From positions 2,480,001 through 2,544,000 of the forward strand of contig NZ_AP028032.1 in assembly GCF_030296935.1 (NCBI RefSeq): a DNA stretch of 64,000 nucleotides, written 5' to 3'. This DNA comes from Coprobacter fastidiosus. Its GTDB lineage: Bacteria > Bacteroidota > Bacteroidia > Bacteroidales > Coprobacteraceae. Below the pieces are notes generated by a model, which was given only the letters and a program-made list of their open reading frames with translations, did no database searches and was not told the DNA's origin. Shown one piece after another: positions 52,901 to 61,287 of the stretch (within the stretch, counting starts at the first letter, position 1; the number at the start of each line of letters is the position of its first letter). The position numbers and the translations under genes are program-made.

Positions 52901-53320
52901 TGGGAAGCTTCGAAGTATGTCATCTGTTATGTCGTAAAAAAGAATGGATCTACGATAGGTTTTGTAAAGGCAGATGCGGCGGAGTTGGTATATGAGGATG
53001 AGTTGATGCAGTCCGGTGATGAATATACAGTTCAGGGAGTGAGTGAATATGGTATGTTGAGCGAATTGTCGGAAGTTGTTAAGGCTGATGTATCCGGGAT
53101 AGAAACTCTTGATTTACCGGATTACATTGCTTATCGAAACGGTGATGAGATCGTGGTTAGAAATATTCCGGAATCGGCGACAGTAAGCGCTTATTCTTTA
53201 ACGGGTACAATCTTGGCACGGGAAAAAGTATCGGACGGTACTTTCCGGATAAGTACTGTTCAGCCTTGTATTATTCGTATCGTTTCAGAAAAAAAGACAA
53301 GTGTGTTCAAAATGTTGTGA
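49901..53320 (+). CDS. Large multidomain pectin methylesterase (CE8), secreted
   Basis: 1,139 residues: signal peptide (FLFLLCLSVIGSIRA); a beta-sandwich-like region to ~200; two InlB-type repeats, about 205-355 (ISAEAAFGYEFVNWTDDDGG, GGWSDGQTEKV); a second sandwich; an Ig-like Big_5 domain, about 543-640 (ALILNFNKKIKAGTGDVVL); and CE8, about 645-970, with VVAQDGSGDYTSVKEAIDAA, SYQDTYLTS, GAVDYIYGAG and YFGRPWHD. The tail has a fibronectin-like segment and a C-terminal sorting-like domain (IAYRNGDEIVVRN to TSVFKML). The accessory domains suggest surface attachment. It is 21 bp after the CE12-CE8 gene. Confidence 0.88.
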   Translation: MKQMMKRFGFLFLLCLSVIGSIRAEEKLLYSTTFQDWESSSASDDAVVVPAKTHFSNEDFSFSLSQVVVSPTGTDSKFTSSYVTPGYIRAEKKDNSAIEISALESVTKIEFVEAATGNDRGLGVQIKYEGQSEWETIFDTPLDGTYYYDSNNEKYKDTQGHLVSISIPEEKQKNVSIRFYNLNGSQYAFLLSLDIYGDYVSTAEQVTLSTKTNIEGAGNISVFPVSETYDINSTVKISAEAAFGYEFVNWTDDDGGAVLGSDPELELVLNTDRKITANFNKLTLYKLTVSVNGSRWGKISFSPEAEDNFYPEGTIVTLSVVDNPVTIFGGWSDGQTEKVRTVQITGNVELSANFDQKDFIVGWDFNDAASAEKRKEIPAPFYSESTNQGLLSAYEPTGASVNWLYHAAEYTPAHANARLWTTDFSSRRYFQAQFSTKGYTNIEVTSLMSGSYQVYSKQKMQYSLDNKNFKDLVTIDLSSVYGQSLWEDCIGKLPVEAEDQSMVYIRWIADETSTILGSGNDGTTLANVFVFADPKNEYDPEAPVLASSVPAEGSSSASANGALILNFNKKIKAGTGDVVLNGISLVPEYGSTSVTLPYTKLAYNTPYSVDIPAGFVTNVSGIPNEAFSVTFTTMSRPDPIAKVFDVVVAQDGSGDYTSVKEAIDAAPSDRTSPWLIYIKAGKYQGHLEIAKPYIHLIGEDAESVIISDDRVSGDNDLGKPVYSPTDGATVYVTGDNFYATGISFENEYGITAQDGPQALALCTYSDRAILNRCKLRSYQDTYLTSNKTGRRHFLNECFIEGAVDYIYGAGDVFFNKCTLYNTRKSGGYIVAPNHKKEEKWGYVFDHCVIDGNADVEGLYFGRPWHDSPKTVFLYTTCKVPVYAKGWYFTMGGIPEIWADYKTVDAYGDPVDVSLRNDYYYYYEGETIIDESTGQPKKDENGVTMKENKIEGYAKNSLTDEEAAAYTIENVMSGSDDWDPAIMTESVEAPSGLKIEGKTLSWEASKYVICYVVKKNGSTIGFVKADAAELVYEDELMQSGDEYTVQGVSEYGMLSELSEVVKADVSGIETLDLPDYIAYRNGDEIVVRNIPESATVSAYSLTGTILAREKVSDGTFRISTVQPCIIRIVSEKKTSVFKML

Positions 53321-53357
53321 TAGCATTTATTAATTATTAATGTGCGTATTTGTGATG

Positions 53358-53397
53358 AAAGTCCGGAAAGAATCTATACTTCCGGACTTTTATTTTT
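53358..53397 (+). terminator. Terminator after the large CE8 gene
   Basis: AAAGTCCGGAA pairs with TTCCGGACTTT around an 11-nt loop and is followed by TATTTTTTAG. It ends the first transcript of the pectin cluster, 37 bp after the stop. Confidence 0.85.
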
Positions 53398-53495
53398 TAG
53401 AAAGTTTTATAGAAGAGGAATAGCAGGAACAAGGAATAACAATAAATGCACCTATTCTGTTGATTCCTACACATTGTTAAGTGCTGGTCATGTAT

Positions 53496-53503
53496 ATCTT
53501 TGT
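53496..53503 (+). promoter_or_regulatory. Promoter of the pectate lyase transcript
   Basis: TATCTTTG (53496-53503) with TTG at 53475-53477, 18 bp upstream. It predicts a very short leader of about 14 nt before the ATG at 53524. Confidence 0.55.
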
Positions 53504-53523
53504 ATCATTAAAGTTTATTACAA

Positions 53524-56172
53524 ATGAAAAACATATCTATCTGTATTATAATCTCGATACTTTCGTTGGTTTGTGTGCAGGCGCAAACGCCGGCATTTCC
53601 CGGAGCAGAGGGGCACGGTCGTTATACGACCGGAGGACGAGGCGGAACTGTTTATCATGTGACTACGCTTGAAGATACCGGATTGAAGGGAAGTTTACGT
53701 TATGCTGTTGTGCAGAAAGGAGCGAGAACAATCGTTTTTGATGTTGCCGGGACTATTTTTCTGAAAAGTACGTTGAAGATAGCGAATGACGATATTACTA
53801 TTGCCGGACAAACAGCTCCCGGACAAGGTATTTGTATCGCAGGTTGGCCGGTATCCGTGTCGGCGAATAATGTTATTATCCGTTATGTGCGTTTCCGTAT
53901 GGGAAATGAGAGTGGAACAGAGGAAGATGCTTTAGGCGGATGGGGAAAAAAGAATATCATTGTTGATCACTGTTCTATCAGTTGGTCTGTAGATGAGTGC
54001 TGTTCGTTGTACGGGTCTGATAACTTGACTTTACAATGGTGCATTATCTCAGAAAGCCTGCGGACGGCAGGACATGAAAAAGGCACGCATGGATATGGAG
54101 GTAACTGGGGTGGTGCTAAGGCCTCTTATCATCATAACTTATTGGCGCATCATGACAGCAGAGCTCCTCGTTTAGGTCCGAAAGCGGGAACTCAGACACG
54201 AGAATATATGGATTTGAGGAATAATGTAATTTATAACTGGTCGGGTAATGGTTGTTATGGTGGTGAGGGAATGAAAATAAATATCGTAAATAATTATTAT
54301 AAGCCCGGACCGGCAACAAAAAGTGCGGCAACTTCTGCTAAGGTGCGGTATCGGATTGCCGGAATCGGCATTCGTACGGAAAGCTATGTTTCTAAATACC
54401 CTGATTTTGCTCCCATGAAACATGTTTGGGGGAAATATTATGTCGACGGAAATGTTGTCGAAGGTTATTCGGACGTAACGAAAGATAATTGGACGAAAGG
54501 TATTTATGAACAGATCGACAATAATTCTTGTGACGGATTATATACTCAGGTTACAAAAGACACCATTAAATTAGATACTCCTTTGGAAACGGATGTTGTA
54601 ACTACTCATACGGCAACTCAGGCATTGGGGCGTGTTTTATTGTATGCGGGATGCTCTCTTGCAAGGGATGAAGTGGACGCCCGCATAGTGAGGGAGACGG
54701 AGTACGGGATAACGACTTATACCGGAAGCGTTTCTGCGGATGCGAAAAGTAAACCGGGATTAATAGATTTACCAGATGATGTTAAACCGGAAGGGGCGAC
54801 AAGTGCATGGCCGGAGTTGTCGGACGGAGGAGTAACAGAAGCGGAATTGATAGATACGGACGGTGACGGGATTCCCGATGTATGGGAAGAGGCTCACGGA
54901 TTGAATAAAAATAATGCGGCAGACGGAAAGATTGTTAACTCTGAGGGTTATACGAATCTTGAAGTGTATATGAACAGCCTTGTTGCAGAGATTACCGAGA
55001 ATCAAAATAAAGTTGTAGATTATACGCCTATTGTCCCGACTTCTTTGGAGACATTGTTGAAGAATGCTTCTGCCGGAGATGTGCTGGAAGTGACAAGCGA
55101 GGTTATAGGAAAGGAGTTGACGGTAGATAAAAATATCACGATAAAGGCTAAATCGGGCTTGATAGAACCTCCGGTGTTGGAAAAGGTGACTTTTAAAATT
55201 AAAAATGGAGCAAGTATTGCTTTAGATGGCCTTATTTTATTTTATGATCGTACCGATGAAGAACCGACTGACAGCAAATATCTGATCAGCGTCACGGGGG
55301 AAGCTCAGACGATTCCGGAAATTTCGTTTAGAAATTGCGAAATTTACGGATATGGGCGTGGTGCTGTTCGGGCTGATGACAAGACGAATATTGCCGTAAT
55401 CGGTAAGTTGGAAGTCGATAATTCGGTCTTTCATGATATGTGTAAGGCAAGCCCCAATTATTCTGTTTTGGGATTTGCTAAAGCTGAGCTTTCGGAAACG
55501 GAATTGACAAATAGCTCGTTTTTTAATTGTTCGGGGGGAGTTTTTGTAAATGGGGGGGCTGTACCTCTGAATTTCAAAATGAGCAACGTGACGATTTTGG
55601 ATTGCGGGACGGATGCGGATGAGACTCAGACCGGAAATGCGGCAAGAGCGTCTAATGAGATTATTGCTACCGGGGCTTGTACCGGTTCTGTTTATAGATT
55701 GGAGAATTGTATAATTTCAGGATTTGAAACGAAAAAAGTCGTATTGAATGATGAGGCATATATCCAAAATTGCCTGATTGAGAATGAGGTAACCGGTGAC
55801 TTGAAAATCAATACGCGGATTAATGCTTCTGTCATTTCGAAAGACTATGATTCTTATATTTTGACTACTGACTATTTTGTCGGGGATGAAGTGGGTGATT
55901 CTCGATGGACATTGAAATCTTCGGAGACGGGAGGTCTTATTTCGGATTTGGAACAGAATAGCGATATGAGAGTTTGTGTTTCGGGAAATCGGATTCATTT
56001 TGCGGGTATATCGGGTAATGTTACGGTAGATGTATTTGCAATAAACGGGAGCGCTGTTCTGAAAAAAACGGGAGACGGAGAAAGTGTTTCGTTTGAATTG
56101 CCTTCGGGTTTTTATGTTTTGCGTGTGGTTTCGGGCAAACAAGTAAATGTATTTCGTGTGAGTGTAAGGTAA
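53524..56172 (+). CDS. Pectate lyase (PL1 family) with C-terminal beta-helix and sorting-like domains
   Basis: 882 residues. After the signal peptide (IIISILSLVCVQA) comes PL1: PAFPGAEGHGRYTTGGRGGT, LKGSLRYAV, ITIAGQTAPGQG, VDHCSISWSVDECCSLYGS and HHDSRAPRLGP with the catalytic-type Arg. An Asp-rich calcium-like segment TDGDGIPDVWEEAHGL is near 445. About 500-740 is a second helical beta region of the DUF4957/DUF5123 kind. The end (IHFAGISGNVTVDVFAING to FRVSVR) is a sorting-like domain. It would cleave demethylated homogalacturonan by beta-elimination. Confidence 0.88.
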   Translation: MKNISICIIISILSLVCVQAQTPAFPGAEGHGRYTTGGRGGTVYHVTTLEDTGLKGSLRYAVVQKGARTIVFDVAGTIFLKSTLKIANDDITIAGQTAPGQGICIAGWPVSVSANNVIIRYVRFRMGNESGTEEDALGGWGKKNIIVDHCSISWSVDECCSLYGSDNLTLQWCIISESLRTAGHEKGTHGYGGNWGGAKASYHHNLLAHHDSRAPRLGPKAGTQTREYMDLRNNVIYNWSGNGCYGGEGMKINIVNNYYKPGPATKSAATSAKVRYRIAGIGIRTESYVSKYPDFAPMKHVWGKYYVDGNVVEGYSDVTKDNWTKGIYEQIDNNSCDGLYTQVTKDTIKLDTPLETDVVTTHTATQALGRVLLYAGCSLARDEVDARIVRETEYGITTYTGSVSADAKSKPGLIDLPDDVKPEGATSAWPELSDGGVTEAELIDTDGDGIPDVWEEAHGLNKNNAADGKIVNSEGYTNLEVYMNSLVAEITENQNKVVDYTPIVPTSLETLLKNASAGDVLEVTSEVIGKELTVDKNITIKAKSGLIEPPVLEKVTFKIKNGASIALDGLILFYDRTDEEPTDSKYLISVTGEAQTIPEISFRNCEIYGYGRGAVRADDKTNIAVIGKLEVDNSVFHDMCKASPNYSVLGFAKAELSETELTNSSFFNCSGGVFVNGGAVPLNFKMSNVTILDCGTDADETQTGNAARASNEIIATGACTGSVYRLENCIISGFETKKVVLNDEAYIQNCLIENEVTGDLKINTRINASVISKDYDSYILTTDYFVGDEVGDSRWTLKSSETGGLISDLEQNSDMRVCVSGNRIHFAGISGNVTVDVFAINGSAVLKKTGDGESVSFELPSGFYVLRVVSGKQVNVFRVSVR

Positions 56173-56205
56173 AAAGATTGTTTTAGGTTTATTGTGTTTT
56201 TGATT

Positions 56206-58068
56206 ATGAGGTTTTTGGGATCGGTAATACTGTTTTTGTTTTTTACGTTTTCCGTACATGCGAAGGTAAAGATAATTACTATCGGGGATTCTACGATGGC
56301 TGAATATGATCCTTCAACTACCGAAAAGGTGGGTTGGGGGCAAACATTATCTATGTTCGTCTTGTCGGATGCCGCTACGGTAATTGATGATGCTCGAAGC
56401 GGTCGGAGTAGTAAATCTTTTATTTCGGAAGGATTATGGAATGCTTCGAAAGCAAAAATATCTCCGGGAGATTATGTTTTGATACAGTTCGGACATAATG
56501 ATGAGAAGACAAATGTGGAAGGAACCAGTTCTACTATTCCCGAGTTTGAATCGAATTTGAAAATGTTCGTGTCCGAGACAAAGGCTGCCGGGGGAGTACC
56601 CGTATTATTTACCCCTGTTGTAAGATGTAATTTTTCCGGAAATAAGATCTCGGAGACCGGGCGGCATATAACGGCGGACGGAGATTATGCCGCTGCTGTT
56701 CGCGAGGTTGCTGCAGAAACCGGAACTCCTGTCGTCGATCATACCGAGTTGACAAGAGTTTTAGTGGAAGAATATGGCGAGACGAAAGCCCTTTCAGAAT
56801 TATATGCCTCCGGAGACAGAACGCATACTAAGATGAATGGCGCTATTGTTTTTGCCCGATTAGCGGCTGAGGAATTGTTAAGACAGAACATTTTGTCGGA
56901 TTGTCTTTCTGTTGCTCCGTCTTTAATGGTCAGTCCGTCATCGGAGTGTGATTTCGGAATGGTTTATGTCGGTTCTTCATCGGAGTATCTTTTTTCTGTC
57001 AGCGGTTCGTCTCTTGATCCGGCTAACGGTTCGGTGACGATAACTGTTACTGAAGGATATGAAGTTTCTTTGATAAAGGAGGGGGATTATACTTCTTTTT
57101 TGAGGTTGCCTTATGAAAACGGAGAGTTGGCTTATACTTCTTTTTATGTACGTTTTGTCCCTGGTATAGCGGGAGATATAACCGGAACTTTGGCTTTGAC
57201 TACCGGAGCGATGAAAAAAGAGATACTCCTTTCCGGAACGGGATTGGATGCATCGATCGGAGTGCGGTCGGAAGTCGTTTGGAAACTGGATGGAGACGAG
57301 CAATCCGTTGTATCCGGACCAATAGAGGCTCTTCCCGAAAGCTGGAGCAATATGTCCGTTTCGGATTATAACCGTGTGGGTGGTATTTCGGAAAAATCTC
57401 AACGAAACTTGATTTTGGGAGGATCATGGCCTAAAGAAGAGGATGAGGTCGCAGATCGTTATATTCAGTTCGGAATTTCTATACCGGAAGGAAAAACGTT
57501 TACCGTAGATAATATCAGTTTCGTTATTGCCGGTTCGGGAGGAAATGGAATGTGCTATCGGGCGCGTTATTTCAAATCTTCCGATATTTCGGCTGTAATG
57601 ACATTGAGTGAGCAGAAAAATATGTCGAACGGGGTCTTGAACGAAATTTCGGTCAATCCGATGTTGGAGTTATCTGCCGGAGAGATTCTTTATATACGTA
57701 TATATCCTTGGTATTCTTCTGTGGCAAATGGGAAAACGATTTGCTTGAAGGATGTCAAGATTTCCGGCTTGAGTAAGGATATGAGCCCTTCGAATATTTT
57801 GGCAGAGCAATTGTCCCCGGAGATAAGGATCGATAAAACTGCATTTCGGGATAGTCTGACGCTTACTTATATATTAAAGAATAGAACCCGGACAAAAATT
57901 TCATTGATCTCTGCTTCCGGGCAGCTTGTACGTTCTTGGGATCGGGGTGTTCAGAGTGCCGGAATGTACAATTGGAGCATAGGCGGTTCGATGCTGAATA
58001 AGGGAACTTATTTTATTTCTTTGCTAACAGAGCAGGGAAGAAAGACGTTGAAAGTCTTGAAAAAGTAG
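56206..58068 (+). CDS. Secreted SGNH esterase, rhamnogalacturonan acetylesterase-like (CE12)
   Basis: 620 residues from the ATG at 56206 (MRFLGSVILFLFF); a GTG four codons upstream is less likely. The SGNH domain, about 20-235, has ITIGDSTMAEYDPS with the Ser, ARSGRSSKSF, LIQFGHNDEK and the DRTH Asp-His pair. About 240-350 is an Ig-like HYDIN-type segment (FGMVYVGSSSEYLFSVSGSS), then a beta-sandwich, and a sorting-like C-terminus (LTYILKNRTRTKISL to LKVLKK). It should deacetylate rhamnogalacturonan. It lies 33 bp after the pectate lyase gene. Confidence 0.85.
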   Translation: MRFLGSVILFLFFTFSVHAKVKIITIGDSTMAEYDPSTTEKVGWGQTLSMFVLSDAATVIDDARSGRSSKSFISEGLWNASKAKISPGDYVLIQFGHNDEKTNVEGTSSTIPEFESNLKMFVSETKAAGGVPVLFTPVVRCNFSGNKISETGRHITADGDYAAAVREVAAETGTPVVDHTELTRVLVEEYGETKALSELYASGDRTHTKMNGAIVFARLAAEELLRQNILSDCLSVAPSLMVSPSSECDFGMVYVGSSSEYLFSVSGSSLDPANGSVTITVTEGYEVSLIKEGDYTSFLRLPYENGELAYTSFYVRFVPGIAGDITGTLALTTGAMKKEILLSGTGLDASIGVRSEVVWKLDGDEQSVVSGPIEALPESWSNMSVSDYNRVGGISEKSQRNLILGGSWPKEEDEVADRYIQFGISIPEGKTFTVDNISFVIAGSGGNGMCYRARYFKSSDISAVMTLSEQKNMSNGVLNEISVNPMLELSAGEILYIRIYPWYSSVANGKTICLKDVKISGLSKDMSPSNILAEQLSPEIRIDKTAFRDSLTLTYILKNRTRTKISLISASGQLVRSWDRGVQSAGMYNWSIGGSMLNKGTYFISLLTEQGRKTLKVLKK

Positions 58069-58116
58069 AGGAATATTTTTATTTATCAGTCGAAGTAATT
58101 TTAAAACGCTAATTAT

Positions 58117-59334
58117 ATGAAACAAACCTTGAAAGACCTGACGAGAAAGTCCGTATTTTTGTTGATGATGTTATTGGCTTGTTCTGGAATTTTCGCTAAA
58201 TCGAAAACAAAATGGGCAGTGAATCCTGAACTTCCGATGTCGGTAAGGATGTGTCAGTCTGAGATTATTCGTAATCCGGAGGGATGGATGCTCGATTTCT
58301 CTACAAAATTGAAATGGAATTATTGTCATGGACTTGAATGTCAGGCGTTTTTGGATGTTTATGACCGCTATGGAGGAGATTATCTTTATAAATATGTAAA
58401 ACAGTTTGCCGATACGATGATCAACGAGAATGGTCGGATATATGGCTATAAAAAGACAAATTATAATCTGGATCATGTAAATTCGGGAAAGATTTTGTTC
58501 AGACTATATGAACGGGAAAAAGATCCGCGTTATAAAATCGCAATGGATACATTGCGGGCACAGTTGGCTTCCCAGCCTCGTACTTCGGACGGAGGATTTT
58601 GGCATAAAAAAATATATCCGTATCAAATGTGGCTCGATGGAATTTATATGGGATCACCTTTTTATGCTCAATATGCCGCAACATTTAATGAACCGGAAGA
58701 TTTTGCAGATGTTGTAAGTCAGTTTTTGATCATTGCGAAACATACGTATGATAAGAAAACCGGTCTTTATCGTCATGCATGGGACGAGATAAAGGCATTG
58801 CCTTGGTCTGACTTAAAAACCGGGCAAGCTCCGCATGTTTGGGGTAGGGCATTAGGCTGGTATATGATGGCTATTGTAGATGCTTTGGATTTTATTCCGG
58901 AAAATCAACCGGGCAGGGATAAAATGATTTTGATTCTAAATGATCTTGTGAAAATATTGCCGAAATATCAGGATCAACGTACGGGAGCTTGGTATCAGGT
59001 CGTAGATATGCCGGAAAGGGAAGGTAATTATTTGGAAATGTCTTGTACGCCTATGTATGCTTATGCGATTGCTAAAGGTGTGCGTAAAGGATATTTGCCT
59101 GAAAAAAGTTTGTCGATCGCTCAAAAGGCTTATCAGGGTATTTTGGATAATTTTATAGTAGTAGATGATAAAGGTATCGTCTCTTTGACTCGTATTTGCG
59201 GTGTCGCCGGGTTAGGAGGAAGAAAACCTTATCGAGACGGTTCGTTTGACTATTATGTGAATGAAATCGTTAGGGATAATGATCCTAAAGGTGTCGCACC
59301 GTTTATTATGCTCTGTCTTGAAATGGAGAGGTAA
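58117..59334 (+). CDS. Unsaturated rhamnogalacturonyl hydrolase (GH105, YteR/YesR-like)
   Basis: 405 residues with a signal peptide (FLLMMLLACSGIFA). The alpha/alpha-barrel shows WNYCHGLECQAFLDVY, GYKKTNYNLDHVNSGKIL, GGFWHKKIYPYQMWLDGIYM with the catalytic Asp, HVWGRALGWYMMAIVDAL, and GIVSLTRICGVAGLGG near the end. It hydrates and removes unsaturated galacturonic acid from the ends of lyase products, so it works directly after PL1. It lies 48 bp after the CE12 gene. Confidence 0.93.
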   Translation: MKQTLKDLTRKSVFLLMMLLACSGIFAKSKTKWAVNPELPMSVRMCQSEIIRNPEGWMLDFSTKLKWNYCHGLECQAFLDVYDRYGGDYLYKYVKQFADTMINENGRIYGYKKTNYNLDHVNSGKILFRLYEREKDPRYKIAMDTLRAQLASQPRTSDGGFWHKKIYPYQMWLDGIYMGSPFYAQYAATFNEPEDFADVVSQFLIIAKHTYDKKTGLYRHAWDEIKALPWSDLKTGQAPHVWGRALGWYMMAIVDALDFIPENQPGRDKMILILNDLVKILPKYQDQRTGAWYQVVDMPEREGNYLEMSCTPMYAYAIAKGVRKGYLPEKSLSIAQKAYQGILDNFIVVDDKGIVSLTRICGVAGLGGRKPYRDGSFDYYVNEIVRDNDPKGVAPFIMLCLEMER

Positions 59335-59696
59335 GTGAGGAATGCTTTTATTTGTGTTGATTAAATAAACCAAAAGGGCCGTTCTGTTGTTGTTAATGGA
59401 GTCGGCCTTTGGTGTATATTAAAAGTCCTGATTAGAGTTTATTCAAGAAAGGATAAGATTGATTTTCAGAAAATTCGAGGCTGTTTAAGGTGGAAGGGTA
59501 ATAACCCATATTAAATTAAAATAATCTTAATGGCTTGAAAATCGACTTGTTACTATTAGGATAGGCTGTTAAAAAATATTTCTATAAAATTTAAACAGAC
59601 TTTAAATTCAATTTATAAAAATAAAGTCGTATTTTTGCAAAGAACTGTTACTAAAAACGATTTTACAATATTTATTCATTCTAAAATCAACAAGTT
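59335..59696. other. Intergenic region with a hairpin and a promoter element
   Basis: About 360 bp. An imperfect hairpin at 59369-59412 (CCAAAAGGGCCG with CGGCCTTTGG) lies 35 bp after the GH105 stop and may end that transcript, though its T-tract is poor. The rest is AT-rich up to the -7 box at 59630. No frame was recognised. Confidence 0.45.
59630..59637 (+). promoter_or_regulatory. -7 promoter element of the winged-helix gene
   Basis: TATTTTTG matches TAnnTTTG and is followed by CAAAG; start predicted near 59644, with a 5' leader of about 53 nt. No TTG was seen at -33. Confidence 0.5.
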
Positions 59697-59903
59697 ATGG
59701 ACAGAGAAGAAATCGGTTTGAATGCCGGACTCGTATGGAATGCCCTTAATGAAAGCGAAGGTTTAACTTTGAAAGGGCTTAAAAAGGTGACTAAACTGAA
59801 AGATAAGCAGTTATATGCTGCTTTGGGTTGGTTGTCACGTGAAGATAAGGTTACTATCGAGGAAGTTGAAGGTGACCTTTTGGTGAACTTGATCAAATAC
59901 TAA
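59697..59903 (+). CDS. Small winged-helix protein (DUF2582 family)
   Basis: 68 residues: EIGLNAGLVWNALNESEGLT, then LKGLKKVTKLKDKQLYAALG, LSREDKVTIEE and a short beta wing LLVNLIKY. This is the DUF2582 winged-helix family, widespread in Bacteroidota and archaea and presumed DNA-binding. It has its own -7 box and terminator, so it is a separate unit inside the pectin cluster. Whether it regulates that cluster is unknown; conserved housekeeping copies are common, so the location may be chance. Confidence 0.85.
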   Translation: MDREEIGLNAGLVWNALNESEGLTLKGLKKVTKLKDKQLYAALGWLSREDKVTIEEVEGDLLVNLIKY

Positions 59904-59912
59904 TATCTATAT

Positions 59913-59937
59913 AAAGGCTCTGAATAAAGAGCCTTTT
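59913..59937 (+). terminator. Terminator of the winged-helix gene
   Basis: AAAGGCTCT pairs with AGAGCCTTT around a 6-nt loop, followed by a T. It lies 9 bp past the stop. Confidence 0.8.
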
Positions 59938-59963
59938 GCTATTAAGTATTCTGTAGTGTTTGT

Positions 59964-60006
59964 AAAAGAAACGGTTTGGAATGTTTTCCTGGACCGTTTC
60001 TTTTTC
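59964..60006 (+). terminator. Second hairpin with T-run, tandem terminator
   Basis: AAAAGAAACGGT pairs with ACCGTTTCTTTT around a 17-nt loop and is followed by further Ts. It is only 26 bp after the first terminator; the two form a tandem stop that isolates the winged-helix unit. Confidence 0.7.
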
Positions 60007-60238
60007 TTTGTGAGTATTTTTTTTGAGAACAATTTGTTTTATGCTTCTGTTACGTGTGAATTTTTGTTTTCAGAGAATCATATTCGAAAGTATCTCTCCA
60101 AAGTCTGTATATATGATTTTTTATCGGAAAATTTAAACAGCTTCTAAAGAACAGGAAAAAATTAGCCCCTTTTATGTATAATAAAAATGAGAAATTGTAT
60201 ATTGCAGCCTGATTGTATTAATAAATAGAGGATGTTCC
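60007..60238. other. Intergenic region before the second CE8 gene
   Basis: About 230 bp of AT-rich sequence (335 bp from the previous gene). No promoter consensus is clear. An apparent frame over 59956-60147 is low complexity (Phe-rich), overlaps the terminator hairpin and is not called. Confidence 0.4.
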
Positions 60239-61216
60239 ATGAAAACATTTGCTTGCACGTTTTTTTTAAGTTTTGTCCTTGTTTTTTCTATTTATGCCGA
60301 TACCGCTTATCCGGTAATTGTAGTGGCTCAAGATGGTAGCGGAGACTTTATAACTATACAGGATGCTATTAATTCTGTCCGTGATTTTACCCCTGTACCC
60401 CGTGTAATACATATAAAAAAAGGCATTTATTATGAAAAGGTAGAGATTCCTTCATGGAAATGCGACATAACATTAAAAGGTGACGGTCCGGAGGAGACTT
60501 TGATTTATTATGATGATTATTCTTCGTTGCGCCGGATGGGGACATTTCGTACTTATACCTTACAAATACGGGGGAATCGTGTAACGTTGGAAAATCTTAC
60601 GGTAGAGAATCGGGCGGGACGAGTCGGGCAGGCCGTAGCATTGCATGTAGAAGGAGACTGTGTGGCTGTTCGTAATTGTCGGTTGTTGGGAAATCAAGAT
60701 ACATTGTTTACAGGGAATGAGAATAGCCGGCAATATTACGATCGGTGTTATATAGAGGGAACTACCGATTATATCTTCGGTCCGGCGACATGTTGGTTTG
60801 ATCATTGTATTCTTCACAGCAAATCCGATTCTTATATTACTGCGGCATCTACGCCGGAGAATCATAAGAACGGTTATGTTTTTTATAAGTGTAATTTGAC
60901 TGCTGCAGAAGGAGTTGTTAACGTGTATTTAGGTCGTCCTTGGAGACCATATGCCTCGGTGGTATTTTTAGAATGCAGGATGGGAAAACATATTCGTCCG
61001 GAGGGATGGCATAATTGGCGAAATGCAGCAAATGAAAAAACTGCCCGTTATGCCGAGTATGCTTCTGCCGGCGAAGGTGCAGACCCTGAATCCAGAGTTT
61101 CTTGGTCATCGCAATTGGATGAAGATGATGTGTCTTTATATATTCCCGAATCTGTTTTGGGAGGGGATTGGTTTAGAAAAACGTGTGTTGAAAGTGTGTA
61201 TAAAAAATCCTCGTAA
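60239..61216 (+). CDS. Pectin methylesterase (CE8), single domain
   Basis: 325 residues: signal peptide (FFLSFVLVFSIYA) and one CE8 beta-helix with VVVAQDGSGDFITIQDAIN, GRVGQAVALHVEG, GNQDTLFTGN, GTTDYIFGPA and YLGRPWRPYA, keeping both catalytic Asp and the Arg. It is close to the CE8 half of the gene at 48215 (shared ENSRQYYDRCYIEGT-like and RPEGWHNWR segments) and probably arose by duplication. It would demethylate pectin for PL1. Confidence 0.93.
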   Translation: MKTFACTFFLSFVLVFSIYADTAYPVIVVAQDGSGDFITIQDAINSVRDFTPVPRVIHIKKGIYYEKVEIPSWKCDITLKGDGPEETLIYYDDYSSLRRMGTFRTYTLQIRGNRVTLENLTVENRAGRVGQAVALHVEGDCVAVRNCRLLGNQDTLFTGNENSRQYYDRCYIEGTTDYIFGPATCWFDHCILHSKSDSYITAASTPENHKNGYVFYKCNLTAAEGVVNVYLGRPWRPYASVVFLECRMGKHIRPEGWHNWRNAANEKTARYAEYASAGEGADPESRVSWSSQLDEDDVSLYIPESVLGGDWFRKTCVESVYKKSS

Positions 61217-61254
61217 TTTGTCGAAATTTCCCCCTTTTGATTTTGTATGGTGTT

Positions 61255-61262
61255 TATTTTTG
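61255..61262 (+). promoter_or_regulatory. -7 promoter element of the GH43 gene
   Basis: TATTTTTG matches TAnnTTTG; a TTTG lies 15 bp upstream, closer than ideal. It predicts a leader of about 19 nt before the ATG at 61288 and argues against the longer start at 61237. Confidence 0.5.
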
Positions 61263-61287
61263 CACTGCAACTAATTTAATAAGTGCT

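Noticed and set aside
59956-60147. 63-codon frame after the winged-helix gene
   Set aside because: It overlaps the second terminator hairpin, is Phe-rich low complexity and has no start signal.
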